Source: Desulfobacterales bacterium HSG17 (GTDB lineage Bacteria > Desulfobacterota > Desulfobacteria > Desulfobacterales > Desulfococcaceae). Taken from it: a DNA stretch of 16,985 nucleotides. The translations under genes were made by a program, and so were the position numbers. The notes beneath the pieces are model-generated. The model did no database searches, was not told the origin of the DNA, and was given only the letters and a program-made list of their open reading frames with translations. Below, piece by piece: positions 1 through 8,339 of the stretch (within the stretch, counting starts at the first letter, position 1; each line of letters begins with the position of its first letter). Location: contig JAUCGD010000057.1 in the NCBI GenBank assembly GCA_030377945.1, positions 1-16,985 of the forward strand, in the 5' to 3' direction.

Positions 1-614
1 CCCTTGCCAAAGGAGATTGTGATTTTGCCAGATTCGGGCCTGCAAGTTACATTCTGGCAAAGGAAAAGAATAAAGATATCAGACTGCTGGCTATGGAGCA
101 TAAAAAAGGCAGGAAAAATTTTTATGGCATTTTTATTACAGGTAAAGATTCTTCTGTCAAATCAATTGGGGAATTAAAAGGAAAAAAATTCGCATTTGGC
201 AATAAAAACTCAACCATTGGCCGGTATCTTTCCCAGGCTGAAATGGTAAATGCCGGGGTTAAGGCTGATGATCTGAAAGAATATAAATATCTTGGCAGGC
301 ATGACAAGGTTGCACTGGCTGTGGCAGCAGGAAATTATGATGCAGGTGTTGTAAAAGAGAATACATTTAAAAAATATGCTGATTCAAAAGGTCTTAGAGA
401 AATTGCCAGGTTCCCCAATATAACTAAACCCTGGGTTGTAAGAGCAGGATTTGACGATATAATCTTTTCAGCATTAAAAAATGCCCTGCTGGGCCTTAAT
501 GACAAAAAAATATTAAAAAATCTGAAACAGCACGGATTTCTGGAGGCATTGGATGATTATTATGATTTTGTCCGTCAGGGAATGGCTCTTTCAAAAGAAT
601 TCGGAGAAAAATGA
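1..614 (+). CDS. PhnD-like periplasmic substrate-binding protein, 3' part
   Basis: The reading frame (codons from base 3) is open from the window edge to TGA at 612-614, so the N-terminus and any signal peptide lie outside the window. It encodes the C-terminal 203 residues of a type 2 periplasmic binding protein of the phosphate/phosphonate (PhnD, ABC-type) family. Visible marks are GDCDFARFGPASYILA near the visible start, the segment GELKGKKFAFGNKNSTIGRY, and the AVAAGNYDAGVVKE ligand-lobe motif. An internal ATG at 93 is not the true start, because the family sequence continues upstream of it. The gene ends 9 bases before a membrane histidine kinase, and no ABC permease or ATPase follows. 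The protein may therefore feed ligand information to the kinase rather than to a transporter, which is inferred from context. The ligand cannot be read from the sequence. Confidence 0.85.
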   Translation, partial: LAKGDCDFARFGPASYILAKEKNKDIRLLAMEHKKGRKNFYGIFITGKDSSVKSIGELKGKKFAFGNKNSTIGRYLSQAEMVNAGVKADDLKEYKYLGRHDKVALAVAAGNYDAGVVKENTFKKYADSKGLREIARFPNITKPWVVRAGFDDIIFSALKNALLGLNDKKILKNLKQHGFLEALDDYYDFVRQGMALSKEFGEK

Positions 615-623
615 TATAGGACT

Positions 624-2174
624 ATGAGCCTGTCAACAAAAATAATCTCCATGATATTACTGATATTAACACTCCTTTTTTCAATATCAGGATGGGTTTC
701 AGTAATAAAAGAAAAAGAGATTCTTAACAACCTGCTTGAAAATAAGGGAAAATCCATTTCTCATGCCATAGCTGTTTTCTGCATAGAAACCCTTTTGTCT
801 GAAGATTACCCGGTTTTAAATACCTTTCTGGAAACAACAGGAAGAGAAAGAGATGATATTCTGTTGATCCGGGTAATCCATAACAATTCACTAGTATCAG
901 AATACTCGGATAAGACAGATAAAAAAACAGACATGCTTATATTCAGTTCTGATATTATATTTTCATATAACGGCAGTTCGCCGGAAAAACTGGGAGAGGT
1001 GCATCTGGGGCTGTCTGTATTGCAAAACAGGCAGCTTATTGGTACCCGGATTCAGGAATTAATCCTTAATACAACGCTGATCTTTCTAATCCTGTTTTTA
1101 ACATTGATAATAATGATAAGAAAGATAATCCTGGATAAGTTAGAACAATTCAGTGGAGATGCAAAGCGTATTAAAAACGGAGATTTTGATTTACGGGTAA
1201 ATATAAAAACCGGTGATGAATTTGGTGAACTGGCATCTGCATTTAATGAAATGCTCGACACTATAAAAATATATCAGGAGCATCTGGAGCAGATGGTGGA
1301 AGAACGAACAAATGAACTGCGGGAAACTCAAAAAGAACTTATCCTGAAAGCAACAGATGCAGGAATAGAAGCCGGCCGTTCACAATTATCAGCAATGGTA
1401 TTGCATAATATAGGTAATGCAGCCACACCCATAAAAATACAGACAGAAAGCTTAAAAACAAACGAACTGAGACAGATTGCCGTTTATCTTGAAAAGTGCT
1501 ATAAAGAATTAACAGAACATACTCATGATCTTAATTATTATATTACAGAAGACCAAAGGGGCAAAGAAATATTTACCTATATGGGTTCTCTGATTAATTC
1601 CTTAAGTGAATATGATAATAAAAGAGCTTCCAGTATAGAAAAAATTTCAACTTCTGTTTCCTATATCTCTGACATCCTGACCATTCACCAGGGCCATGCA
1701 GCCAGTGAGCAGGAGATACGGGAACAGACAAATCTCAACAATTTAATTGAAGATTCCCTGAATATGCAAAGCGGTTCATTGGAAAAAAGAGAAATTATTT
1801 CGAAAAAGGATTTGACCACGGGTCTGCCTAAACTGATAATAGATAAAAACAGGCTGATGCAGGTTATAGTTAATTTTATTAAAAACAGCTACGAAGCCAT
1901 AGATGCTGTGGAGAATACAGGTAAAGAAAAAAAGATTGCCATCTGTTCATTTAAAGACGAAAATCATGTCGGTTTTTCCATTATTGATACAGGTATTGGC
2001 ATAGAACCGAAAAATATGGATAGAATTTTTGAGTTTGGAAGCTCCCTTAAAGGTTCTTCAGGAGTAGGACTGCATTATTGTAAAATGTTTATTGAAGCAA
2101 ACAAGGGAACAATAAGTATAAGCAGTCCCGGACCTGGAAAAGGAGCAAAGATAAAGGTGAGCTTTGAAATTTAA
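624..2174 (+). CDS. Membrane sensor histidine kinase, HAMP, VLHNIGN-type H-box
   Basis: A 516-residue inner-membrane sensor kinase. Transmembrane helix 1 spans about residues 5-27, an extracytoplasmic sensor region about 28-145, and transmembrane helix 2 about 147-168. A HAMP linker follows (about 169-222, including GDEFGELASAFNEML), then a coiled coil to about 250. The dimerisation segment carries VLHNIGNAATPI with the likely phospho-acceptor His261. This is the HN-type H-box common in delta-proteobacterial kinases rather than the usual HE. The ATPase domain has an N-box around FIKNSYEAID, a G1 box IIDTGIGIEP and a G2 box GSSGVGLHYCKMF. The extracytoplasmic part resembles no domain I can name. 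It starts 9 bases after the binding-protein gene and ends 27 bases before the receiver-kinase gene. It probably receives the signal from the binding protein and phosphorylates one or both downstream receiver proteins. Confidence 0.9.
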   Translation: MSLSTKIISMILLILTLLFSISGWVSVIKEKEILNNLLENKGKSISHAIAVFCIETLLSEDYPVLNTFLETTGRERDDILLIRVIHNNSLVSEYSDKTDKKTDMLIFSSDIIFSYNGSSPEKLGEVHLGLSVLQNRQLIGTRIQELILNTTLIFLILFLTLIIMIRKIILDKLEQFSGDAKRIKNGDFDLRVNIKTGDEFGELASAFNEMLDTIKIYQEHLEQMVEERTNELRETQKELILKATDAGIEAGRSQLSAMVLHNIGNAATPIKIQTESLKTNELRQIAVYLEKCYKELTEHTHDLNYYITEDQRGKEIFTYMGSLINSLSEYDNKRASSIEKISTSVSYISDILTIHQGHAASEQEIREQTNLNNLIEDSLNMQSGSLEKREIISKKDLTTGLPKLIIDKNRLMQVIVNFIKNSYEAIDAVENTGKEKKIAICSFKDENHVGFSIIDTGIGIEPKNMDRIFEFGSSLKGSSGVGLHYCKMFIEANKGTISISSPGPGKGAKIKVSFEI

Positions 2175-2201
2175 ATATACTGGAGGCAGATACTTGAAAT
2201 T

Positions 2202-3605
2202 ATGAATATAAATAATCGTATTCTGGTCATAGATGATGACCCCGGGGTAAGAGAGTCCTACCGGGAAATCCTGATTCCTGTTACTGAAACAAATCTTTTA
2301 GCACAGGGAGCCAGCCTTTTTGGAGAAACAGGGCCCGCTATTGTCAAAAAAAAACAAAAACAATATGATCTGATATTAGCAAGTAACGGAGAACAGGGAA
2401 TCGCAAGAGTTAAAGAGGCAATTGAAAAACAGGCTCCATTTGCAGCAGCCTTTGTAGACATGAAAATGCCAGGTTTTGACGGTGCTGAAACATCAAAAAG
2501 AATATGGGAAATAGATCCAGATATAAAAATCGTCATTGTTACAGCTTTCAGCGAATACACCCCTGACGACATAATTCGGATCACAGACAGAGATGATATA
2601 TTCTACCTGCGTAAACCCTTTAACTATGAAGAGATAAGACAATTTGCCAGAGCTTTTACAAACCAGTGGAACCTTGAACAGGAAAAGGCATTATTGACCC
2701 GTAAACTGAAAAACGCCAATGCAGAACTGGCAGATATGAATGAAAATCTTCAGCTAAAAGTTAAAGAACAGACAACCCAGCTTGTTCAATCCGAGAAAAT
2801 GGCAGCCATAGGTATTTTGGCCGCAGGGGTGGCACATGAAATTAATAATCCGGTTTCTTTTATAAACGGCAATCTGTCGGCCATGAAAAAATACTGCCTT
2901 AGAATAAAAGATTTGCTTAAAAAATATAAAAAACTGGAAAAAGCCATAAGCGGTTCTGAAAAGCATGACAGGGTACAATCCCTTTTAGATGATATCAACC
3001 TCCTGAAGAAAAAGCATAAAATCAATTTTATTCTGGAAGATCTGGATGACCTTGCAAATGAATCGCTTGAAGGAACCATGCGAATTAACAATATTGTAAA
3101 AGATCTTAAAACCTTTTCACGCATTGACCAGGATGCGCCTGAACATGTAAACCTGAATGATACTATGGATACCACCCTGAATATAATCAGGAATGAATTA
3201 AAGTATAAAGTTGAAATCATAAAAAATTATGGTAAATTACCAATGGTCCGATGTTTTTCCAGAAAAATAAGTCAGGTATTTATGAATATCCTCATAAATG
3301 CAGGACAGTCGATTAAAGAACAAGGACAGATAATAATCAAAACCCGCCATATAGAAGCTGCCCCTCAATCTGAAGACTCCCATGTTGAAATTACCATTTC
3401 AGATACTGGAAGCGGCATACCTCTGGAAGATATTTCAAAAATATTTAATCCCTTCTTTACCACCAAACCGGTAGGACAGGGCACAGGCTTGGGTCTGAGT
3501 ATATCCTATGACATCATTAAGACACATGGGGGTGATATTAAAATTGAAACCAGGAAAGAAAAAGGAACAACATTTATTATCAATCTGCCTGTATCAATCT
3601 TATAG
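2202..3605 (+). CDS. Receiver domain-histidine kinase (REC-HisKA-HATPase)
   Basis: A 467-residue cytoplasmic protein with no membrane segment. The N-terminal receiver domain (about 5-155) has the acidic cluster IDDDPG, phospho-acceptor Asp86 in FVDMKMPG, switch Thr in IVTAFSE and Lys in YLRKPF. Asp86 lies about 30 residues later than usual because of an insertion between helix 1 and strand 2. A coiled coil (about 158-195) leads to the HisKA helix with His212 in GVAHEINNP. The ATPase domain has an N-box (ILINAGQSI), G1 (ISDTGSGIP), F-box (FFTTKP) and G2 (GTGLGLSIS). This order suggests a kinase whose activity is set by phosphorylation of its own receiver. The GGAGG at 2181-2185 lies 16 bases from ATG 2202, a long spacing. 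No better in-frame start is visible. The receiver is a close paralogue of the one encoded at 6155-7519. Confidence 0.92.
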   Translation: MNINNRILVIDDDPGVRESYREILIPVTETNLLAQGASLFGETGPAIVKKKQKQYDLILASNGEQGIARVKEAIEKQAPFAAAFVDMKMPGFDGAETSKRIWEIDPDIKIVIVTAFSEYTPDDIIRITDRDDIFYLRKPFNYEEIRQFARAFTNQWNLEQEKALLTRKLKNANAELADMNENLQLKVKEQTTQLVQSEKMAAIGILAAGVAHEINNPVSFINGNLSAMKKYCLRIKDLLKKYKKLEKAISGSEKHDRVQSLLDDINLLKKKHKINFILEDLDDLANESLEGTMRINNIVKDLKTFSRIDQDAPEHVNLNDTMDTTLNIIRNELKYKVEIIKNYGKLPMVRCFSRKISQVFMNILINAGQSIKEQGQIIIKTRHIEAAPQSEDSHVEITISDTGSGIPLEDISKIFNPFFTTKPVGQGTGLGLSISYDIIKTHGGDIKIETRKEKGTTFIINLPVSIL

Positions 3606-3676
3606 ATTGACCCAGTTTCAAACATCTCTAGTCAACAGATAAATGTTTTATATGTAAAATAAAGGATAATAATAAA

Positions 3677-6130
3677 ATGTCTGATAATAAATTTGAAAAT
3701 TCAACAAGATATGCAAAAAATTTGAAGCAAGCTATCCTCCGTCACGTCAGATATTCGCTGGGAAAGAACGAGGAAAATCTTTCGGGTCGTGACATTTTTA
3801 CAGCCCTGGCTTTGACTATTCGGGATCTTATGACAGACCGGATGCTGGAAACGGAAGTCCGATATAAAAAAGCCGATGTCAAACAGGTGTATTATCTTTC
3901 CATGGAATTTCTCATAGGCAGATCCCTTGAAAGCAACCTTCACAGCCTTGGAATATTGGATTCCAGTCGAAAAGCACTTGCTGAAATCGGATTTGATCTG
4001 GAAACAGTTATTGAAAAGGAAGATGATGCAGCTCTTGGTAACGGAGGACTGGGACGCCTTGCTGCCTGTTTTATTGATTCCCTGGCAACCCTGGGTATGC
4101 CTGGATTCGGTTATGGCATTAACTATGAATTCGGTTTATTTAAACAAAAAATACATAATGGTTATCAAAAAGAAATGCCAGATAACTGGCTTGGCCACGG
4201 AACACCCTGGGAAATAGCCCATCCTGATGAAATCTGTTTTATTCCTGTATATGGCAGGATTGAACATGGAAAAGACAGAGAAGGTAATTACAACCCCATG
4301 TGGATGGAATGGAAACTGTTGACAGGTATTCCATACGATATGCCGATTGCCGGATACGGGGGAAAGACAATTAATTACCTCAGGCTTTATTCTGCTAAAG
4401 CATCTCATGAATTTGACATGGATATATTTAACACCGGGGATTATATAATGGCTGTTGAGCAGAAAATCGCATCTGAAACCATTTCCAAGGTGCTGTATCC
4501 TTCGGATTCAGGTGAGAGGGGCCGGGAACTGCGTCTGCTCCAGGAATATTTTCTGGTAGCCTGTGCAATCAGGGATATTGTCAGGCGCTATCAAATGAAC
4601 CATAAAAATTTTGACAATTTTTCAAATAAAGTTGCCATTCAGATGAACGATACCCACCCTGCACTTGCTGTTGTGGAATTAATGAGAATTTTTGTTGATG
4701 AGAAAGAAATTCCATGGGATACTGCCTGGGATATTACTCGATCCACCCTGGCTTATACCAATCACACTCTTATGTCAGAAGCTTTGGAAAAATGGCCGGT
4801 ATCTTTATTTGAACGTGTTATTCCCAGACATCTGCAAATTATTTATGAGATTAATCATCGTTTCTTAGATGAAGTGGCATCTGCATGGCCAGGTGATTTT
4901 GAACATCTTCAAAAAATGTCCATTATTGAGGAAGGAAATGGAAAATATATCCGCATGGCCCATCTTGCAATTATTGGAAGTCATTCAGTTAACGGTGTTT
5001 CAGCTATTCATACAGAACTGATAAAAAACTCACTTGTTCCTGAATTTTATCATTTCAGCCCTGAAAAATTCAATAATAAGACCAATGGTGTCACCCATCG
5101 CCGCTGGCTTCTTAGTGCCAACCCGCTGCTGGCAGATCTTATAAACACTAAAATAGGCCAGGCCTGGATTACAGACCTTGAAAGGCTTAGAGAACTGGAA
5201 GCTTACGCTGATGACAAAGAATTCCAAAAAGACTTTATGGATATTAAACTGGCCAATAGAAAAAGGCTGGCAAAAATTATAAAAAAAACTAATAGCATAA
5301 GCATAAACCCGGATTCTCTTTTTGACGTTCATGCAAAACGGATACATGAATATAAAAGGCAGTTACTTTTTGTAATGTATATTATTCATGAATATTTATG
5401 CCTGATTGAAGATGGACAGGAGCCGGTGGTTCCAAGAACCTTTATTTTTGCAGGCAAAGCAGCTTCAGGTTATTGGAAAGCCAAACAGATAATCAAACTT
5501 ATCCATAATGTGGGCAATGTCATTAACAATGACCCGCGGGTTGGCGGACTTATCCGCATTGTATTTATTCCTGATTACAGAGTTTCTCTGGCAGAAAAGA
5601 TCATACCTGCCGCGGATCTGAGCGAACAGATTTCAATGGCAGGCACAGAAGCCTCTGGAACAGGGAATATGAAGTTTGCCATGAACGGAGCTTTGACAAT
5701 AGGAACAATGGACGGTGCCAATATTGAAATAATGGAAGAAGTGGGAAAAGAAAATATTTTCCTTTTTGGATTAAGAGCTTCAGAGATTCGGAAAATGAGC
5801 GAGAAGGGAATTTATAATCCAAAAGCATATTATGAAAATCCCAGTATAAGGAGGATACTGGACACATTTAAATCTGATATATTTTGCTCCAAAGAACCTG
5901 GACTGTTCCGATGGATTTATGAGCTTATCCTGAATGAAGGAGATCAATATTTTCATCTGGCTGATATTTCATCTTATATTGAAATCCAGAGAAAAGCAGC
6001 AGCATTATTTAACAACCAGGAATACTGGGCCAAAAAAGCAATCTTAAATACAGCCAGAACAGGAAAATTTTCCAGTGACCGCACCATTGCAGAATATGCG
6101 AAAGATATCTGGGGAATTCAAACTTCATAA
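3677..6130 (+). CDS. glgP: Glycogen/alpha-glucan phosphorylase (GT35)
   Basis: At 817 residues it has about the length of E. coli GlgP. It catalyses phosphorolysis of alpha-1,4-glucans to glucose-1-phosphate with a pyridoxal phosphate cofactor. Family landmarks run in order: YYLSMEFLIGRSL near 75-88, ALGNGGLGRLAACFIDS at about 118-135, VAIQMNDTHPALAVVELM near 318-335, VNGVSAIHTELIK, FNNKTNGVTHRRWL, DVHAKRIHEYKRQLL, and the cofactor segment EASGTGNMKFAMNGAL. Lys666 in that segment is the Schiff-base lysine. No catalytic motif is missing, so the enzyme should be active. An AAGGA sits about 10 bases before ATG 3677. The gene lies 71 bases after a receiver-kinase gene and 24 bases before a receiver-phosphatase gene. 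This is an unusual place for a catabolic enzyme and suggests co-expression with the signalling proteins. No N-terminal phosphorylation site like that of the muscle enzyme is evident. Confidence 0.97.
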   Translation: MSDNKFENSTRYAKNLKQAILRHVRYSLGKNEENLSGRDIFTALALTIRDLMTDRMLETEVRYKKADVKQVYYLSMEFLIGRSLESNLHSLGILDSSRKALAEIGFDLETVIEKEDDAALGNGGLGRLAACFIDSLATLGMPGFGYGINYEFGLFKQKIHNGYQKEMPDNWLGHGTPWEIAHPDEICFIPVYGRIEHGKDREGNYNPMWMEWKLLTGIPYDMPIAGYGGKTINYLRLYSAKASHEFDMDIFNTGDYIMAVEQKIASETISKVLYPSDSGERGRELRLLQEYFLVACAIRDIVRRYQMNHKNFDNFSNKVAIQMNDTHPALAVVELMRIFVDEKEIPWDTAWDITRSTLAYTNHTLMSEALEKWPVSLFERVIPRHLQIIYEINHRFLDEVASAWPGDFEHLQKMSIIEEGNGKYIRMAHLAIIGSHSVNGVSAIHTELIKNSLVPEFYHFSPEKFNNKTNGVTHRRWLLSANPLLADLINTKIGQAWITDLERLRELEAYADDKEFQKDFMDIKLANRKRLAKIIKKTNSISINPDSLFDVHAKRIHEYKRQLLFVMYIIHEYLCLIEDGQEPVVPRTFIFAGKAASGYWKAKQIIKLIHNVGNVINNDPRVGGLIRIVFIPDYRVSLAEKIIPAADLSEQISMAGTEASGTGNMKFAMNGALTIGTMDGANIEIMEEVGKENIFLFGLRASEIRKMSEKGIYNPKAYYENPSIRRILDTFKSDIFCSKEPGLFRWIYELILNEGDQYFHLADISSYIEIQRKAAALFNNQEYWAKKAILNTARTGKFSSDRTIAEYAKDIWGIQTS

Positions 6131-6154
6131 TTTCCTTACACTGAGAAAAAACAA

Positions 6155-7519
6155 ATGAATAATTATAATAAAAAAATACTTGTAATTGATGATGATCCCG
6201 GTGTGAGAGATGCTTATCATGAAATTTTAGCTAAGAAGACTCGCACATCAGATATTATAGACAAAGGGGCCATGTTGTTTGGCCATGCAGGGCAGACCCC
6301 TGTAAAGACAAATGAAACACATTATGATCTGGCTCTGGCTGACTGCGGGGAACAAGGAATTGAACAAGTCACAGCAGCAGCAGAACAAAACCAGCATTTT
6401 GCTGTTGCCTTTGTGGATATGAAAATGCCCGGGCTTAACGGGGCAGAAACCTCAAAACGTATCTGGGGCATTGATCCTGATATAAAAATCATCATTGTAA
6501 CAGCCTTCAGCGAATTTACCCCGGACGATATAATTAAAATTACTGAAAGAGATGATATTTTTTACCTTCGCAAGCCATTTAATTCCGAAGAAATAAAGCA
6601 GTTTGCCCGTGCCCTGACAAATCAATGGAACATTGAGCGTGAAAAAAATTTATTATCTGATGAACTGAACAGCGCTAACCGGCAATTGATGAAATATGCC
6701 AAAGATCTAGCACACACGAATAAAAGCCTGAACAATGCCAATAATGAACTGGCTCTTGCCCATGAACAGGAGATCAGTACTGCATCTGAAATACAGAAAG
6801 CCCTGTTAACAGGCCATCCTCCAAATGATTTAAAGGGAATTGAGATTGCTCAAATGACCATTCCTTCCCAGAGGGTGGACGGAGATTTCTATGATTTTTT
6901 CCAGATGAGCGATAATTGCCTTGATATTATCATCGGAGATGTAATGGGCAAAGGAGTTCCTGCTGCCCTGTTGGGAGCAGCCACTAAAAGCCATCTTCTC
7001 CATGTCTTGAATGAACAGATTCGTATTACTGCCAAAGAAGAATATCCTGAGCCTGCAAGCATTATTTCAGAGACCAACAGGCGCATGATTTCACAGCTTG
7101 AAAGACTTGAAACCTTTACGACTTTATGCTATGCAAGATTTGATCTGGAAAAAAATAAATTCAGTTTTATTGATTGCGGTCATATGAGAACCATTTGTCT
7201 GCATACTAAAACCCGGACAATATCTCTGCATCAGGGTGTGAATATGCCTTTGGGATTTCCCCAGGCAGATCCTTTTCAAATTGAATCCCTGACCTTTGAA
7301 CATGGAGATCTCTTCTTTTTTTATTCAGACGGGCTCACAGAAGCAAAAAATCCTGATGGGAAAATGTTTGGTGAAAAACGACTTCTTGATCTTATATTGC
7401 AAAAGGCTGACAATTCTCCCAAAGAACTGGCAGAAAATATTTACAAGGCAATTCTTGACTTTGCACAGGGAGATAATTTTAATGATGATTTCACATGCAT
7501 AGCTGTAAGGATTGATTAA
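6155..7519 (+). CDS. Receiver domain-PP2C (SpoIIE/RsbU-like) serine phosphatase
   Basis: A 454-residue cytoplasmic response regulator with a phosphatase output. The receiver (about 6-160) has IDDDPG, Asp88 in FVDMKMPG, IVTAFSE and YLRKPF. Like the receiver encoded at 2202-3605, it carries a helix1-strand2 insertion of about 30 residues. A coiled-coil linker (about 160-205) passes into the usual RsbU lead-in (EISTASEIQKALL). The PP2C domain shows the metal-binding DGDFYDFF and IIGDVMGKGVPAALL, YSDGLTEAKNPDG, and the C-terminal DNFNDDFTCIAV. Known relatives dephosphorylate a STAS-domain antagonist, and the STAS gene lies two genes downstream. The expected role is that receiver phosphorylation switches on dephosphorylation of that STAS protein. 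The Shine-Dalgarno sequence before ATG 6155 is weak. Its TAA (7517-7519) is followed one base later by the next gene's start, suggesting translational coupling. Confidence 0.93.
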   Translation: MNNYNKKILVIDDDPGVRDAYHEILAKKTRTSDIIDKGAMLFGHAGQTPVKTNETHYDLALADCGEQGIEQVTAAAEQNQHFAVAFVDMKMPGLNGAETSKRIWGIDPDIKIIIVTAFSEFTPDDIIKITERDDIFYLRKPFNSEEIKQFARALTNQWNIEREKNLLSDELNSANRQLMKYAKDLAHTNKSLNNANNELALAHEQEISTASEIQKALLTGHPPNDLKGIEIAQMTIPSQRVDGDFYDFFQMSDNCLDIIIGDVMGKGVPAALLGAATKSHLLHVLNEQIRITAKEEYPEPASIISETNRRMISQLERLETFTTLCYARFDLEKNKFSFIDCGHMRTICLHTKTRTISLHQGVNMPLGFPQADPFQIESLTFEHGDLFFFYSDGLTEAKNPDGKMFGEKRLLDLILQKADNSPKELAENIYKAILDFAQGDNFNDDFTCIAVRID

Positions 7520-7520
7520 A

Positions 7521-7955
7521 ATGAATGAAACTTGCATAAAAAAACTTGAAATCAAAAGCGGATTTCAGGAGGACCAATTGGCAAAAGTTCGTAACTTTGT
7601 CAAGGATTGTATTCACAGCGCTCCGATTTTACAGGCTGATGCTAATCAAATAGCTCGGCTTCAGTTAGCTGCTGTTGAAATTGTGAGCAATATCTGCCGC
7701 CATGCATATGAAGGCCGTATTGGTGAACCGATTCAAATAAAGGCCGTGCTGTCATCAGATGAGATAAATTTATATTTTCAGGATCAGAGCGGAAAAGAGT
7801 TTAATCCACAGGAGATAACAAAGCCTCCAGAACCAAGTCCTGACGGGGGAATGGGTCTTTGGATTATTCAGCAGTCTGCTGATAATGTATGCTATTATCA
7901 GAATAAAAAGGGAATAAACTGCGTTTGCCTGACAATTAGGCAATCACAGAAATAA
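7521..7955 (+). CDS. RsbW/SpoIIAB-like anti-sigma serine kinase
   Basis: A 144-residue GHKL-fold ATPase of the anti-sigma-factor kinase type (HATPase_c_2). The N-box is LAAVEIVSNICRHAYEG, G1 is FQDQSGKEFNP, and the G2 region is PDGGMGLWIIQQSADNV. These kinases phosphorylate a STAS partner on serine and hold either a sigma factor or another target. The start was set at ATG 7521. A TTG at 7512 is in frame, but it overlaps the previous stop and has no spacing from the AAGG at 7507-7510, which is about right for ATG 7521. The gene lies between the RsbU-like phosphatase and the STAS gene, the standard order of a partner-switching module. No sigma factor gene is present nearby, so its final target is not visible. 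Confidence 0.9.
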   Translation: MNETCIKKLEIKSGFQEDQLAKVRNFVKDCIHSAPILQADANQIARLQLAAVEIVSNICRHAYEGRIGEPIQIKAVLSSDEINLYFQDQSGKEFNPQEITKPPEPSPDGGMGLWIIQQSADNVCYYQNKKGINCVCLTIRQSQK

Positions 7956-7989
7956 ATTTTTATTTCAAATATATACTCTAAAAACAAAC

Positions 7990-7995
7990 AGGAGG
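7990..7995 (+). promoter_or_regulatory. Strong Shine-Dalgarno site for the STAS gene
   Basis: The perfect AGGAGG lies 8 bases before ATG 8004. It is the strongest ribosome binding site among the signalling genes; the RsbU-like and RsbW-like genes have weak ones. This could make the STAS protein more abundant than its kinase, as partner switching needs. The stoichiometry is inferred. Confidence 0.7.
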
Positions 7996-8003
7996 ATAAG
8001 CTT

Positions 8004-8339
8004 ATGGATTTTAAGACTGAAAAAAACGGAGACGTTATGGTAGTAGAACTTTTGTCGGAAGCTCTGGATGCAGGCAATTCAAAAGGATTTAAAAAAACAA
8101 TTGCCCCGGTTCTTGAGGAAAATAAGAACATTGTTTTTGATTTGACAAAGGTTGAATTCATAGACAGCTCAGGATGCGGTGCACTCCTGTCCTGCCTTAG
8201 AAAACTTCAAAATTTTAAAGGTGATCTCCGCCTGTGTGGAGTAAGCACAGAAGTAAGAACACTTTTTGAACTGGTACGTATGCACAGAATTGTTGAAATA
8301 TTTGATACTGCTCAAGAGGCTGTAAATGCATTCGGATAA
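8004..8339 (+). CDS. STAS-domain anti-sigma factor antagonist (RsbV/SpoIIAA-like)
   Basis: A 111-residue single STAS domain, the usual length for RsbV/SpoIIAA proteins. The strand VFDLTKVEFIDSSGCGALLS holds the phosphorylation-site signature DSSG. Ser55, the first serine of the pair, corresponds to the residue phosphorylated by the kinase and dephosphorylated by the PP2C phosphatase in known systems. It follows the RsbW-like kinase after a 48-base AT-rich gap and has a very good ribosome binding site. Its last 14 bases overlap the start of the initiating sugar transferase gene. The switch protein is therefore translationally tied to the first polysaccharide gene. Single-domain STAS proteins in polysaccharide loci (for example Vibrio SypA) can act without a sigma factor; that this one does so is inferred. 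Confidence 0.92.
   Translation: MDFKTEKNGDVMVVELLSEALDAGNSKGFKKTIAPVLEENKNIVFDLTKVEFIDSSGCGALLSCLRKLQNFKGDLRLCGVSTEVRTLFELVRMHRIVEIFDTAQEAVNAFG

Noticed and set aside
3620..3648. AAACAT and ATGTTT arms between the receiver-kinase gene and glgP, as a terminator or operator.
   Set aside because: Only six AT-rich pairs with a 17-base loop and no following T-run; expected by chance in this composition.
3927..4217. A + strand frame inside glycogen phosphorylase.
   Set aside because: It is out of frame with an intact conserved enzyme and shows no protein-like features.
7929..7958. CTGACA with TAAATT 18 bases later, as a promoter before the STAS gene.
   Set aside because: The -35-like box lies in the coding end of the kinase gene, the -10 match is only 4 of 6 and the spacing is long; the operon context explains expression.
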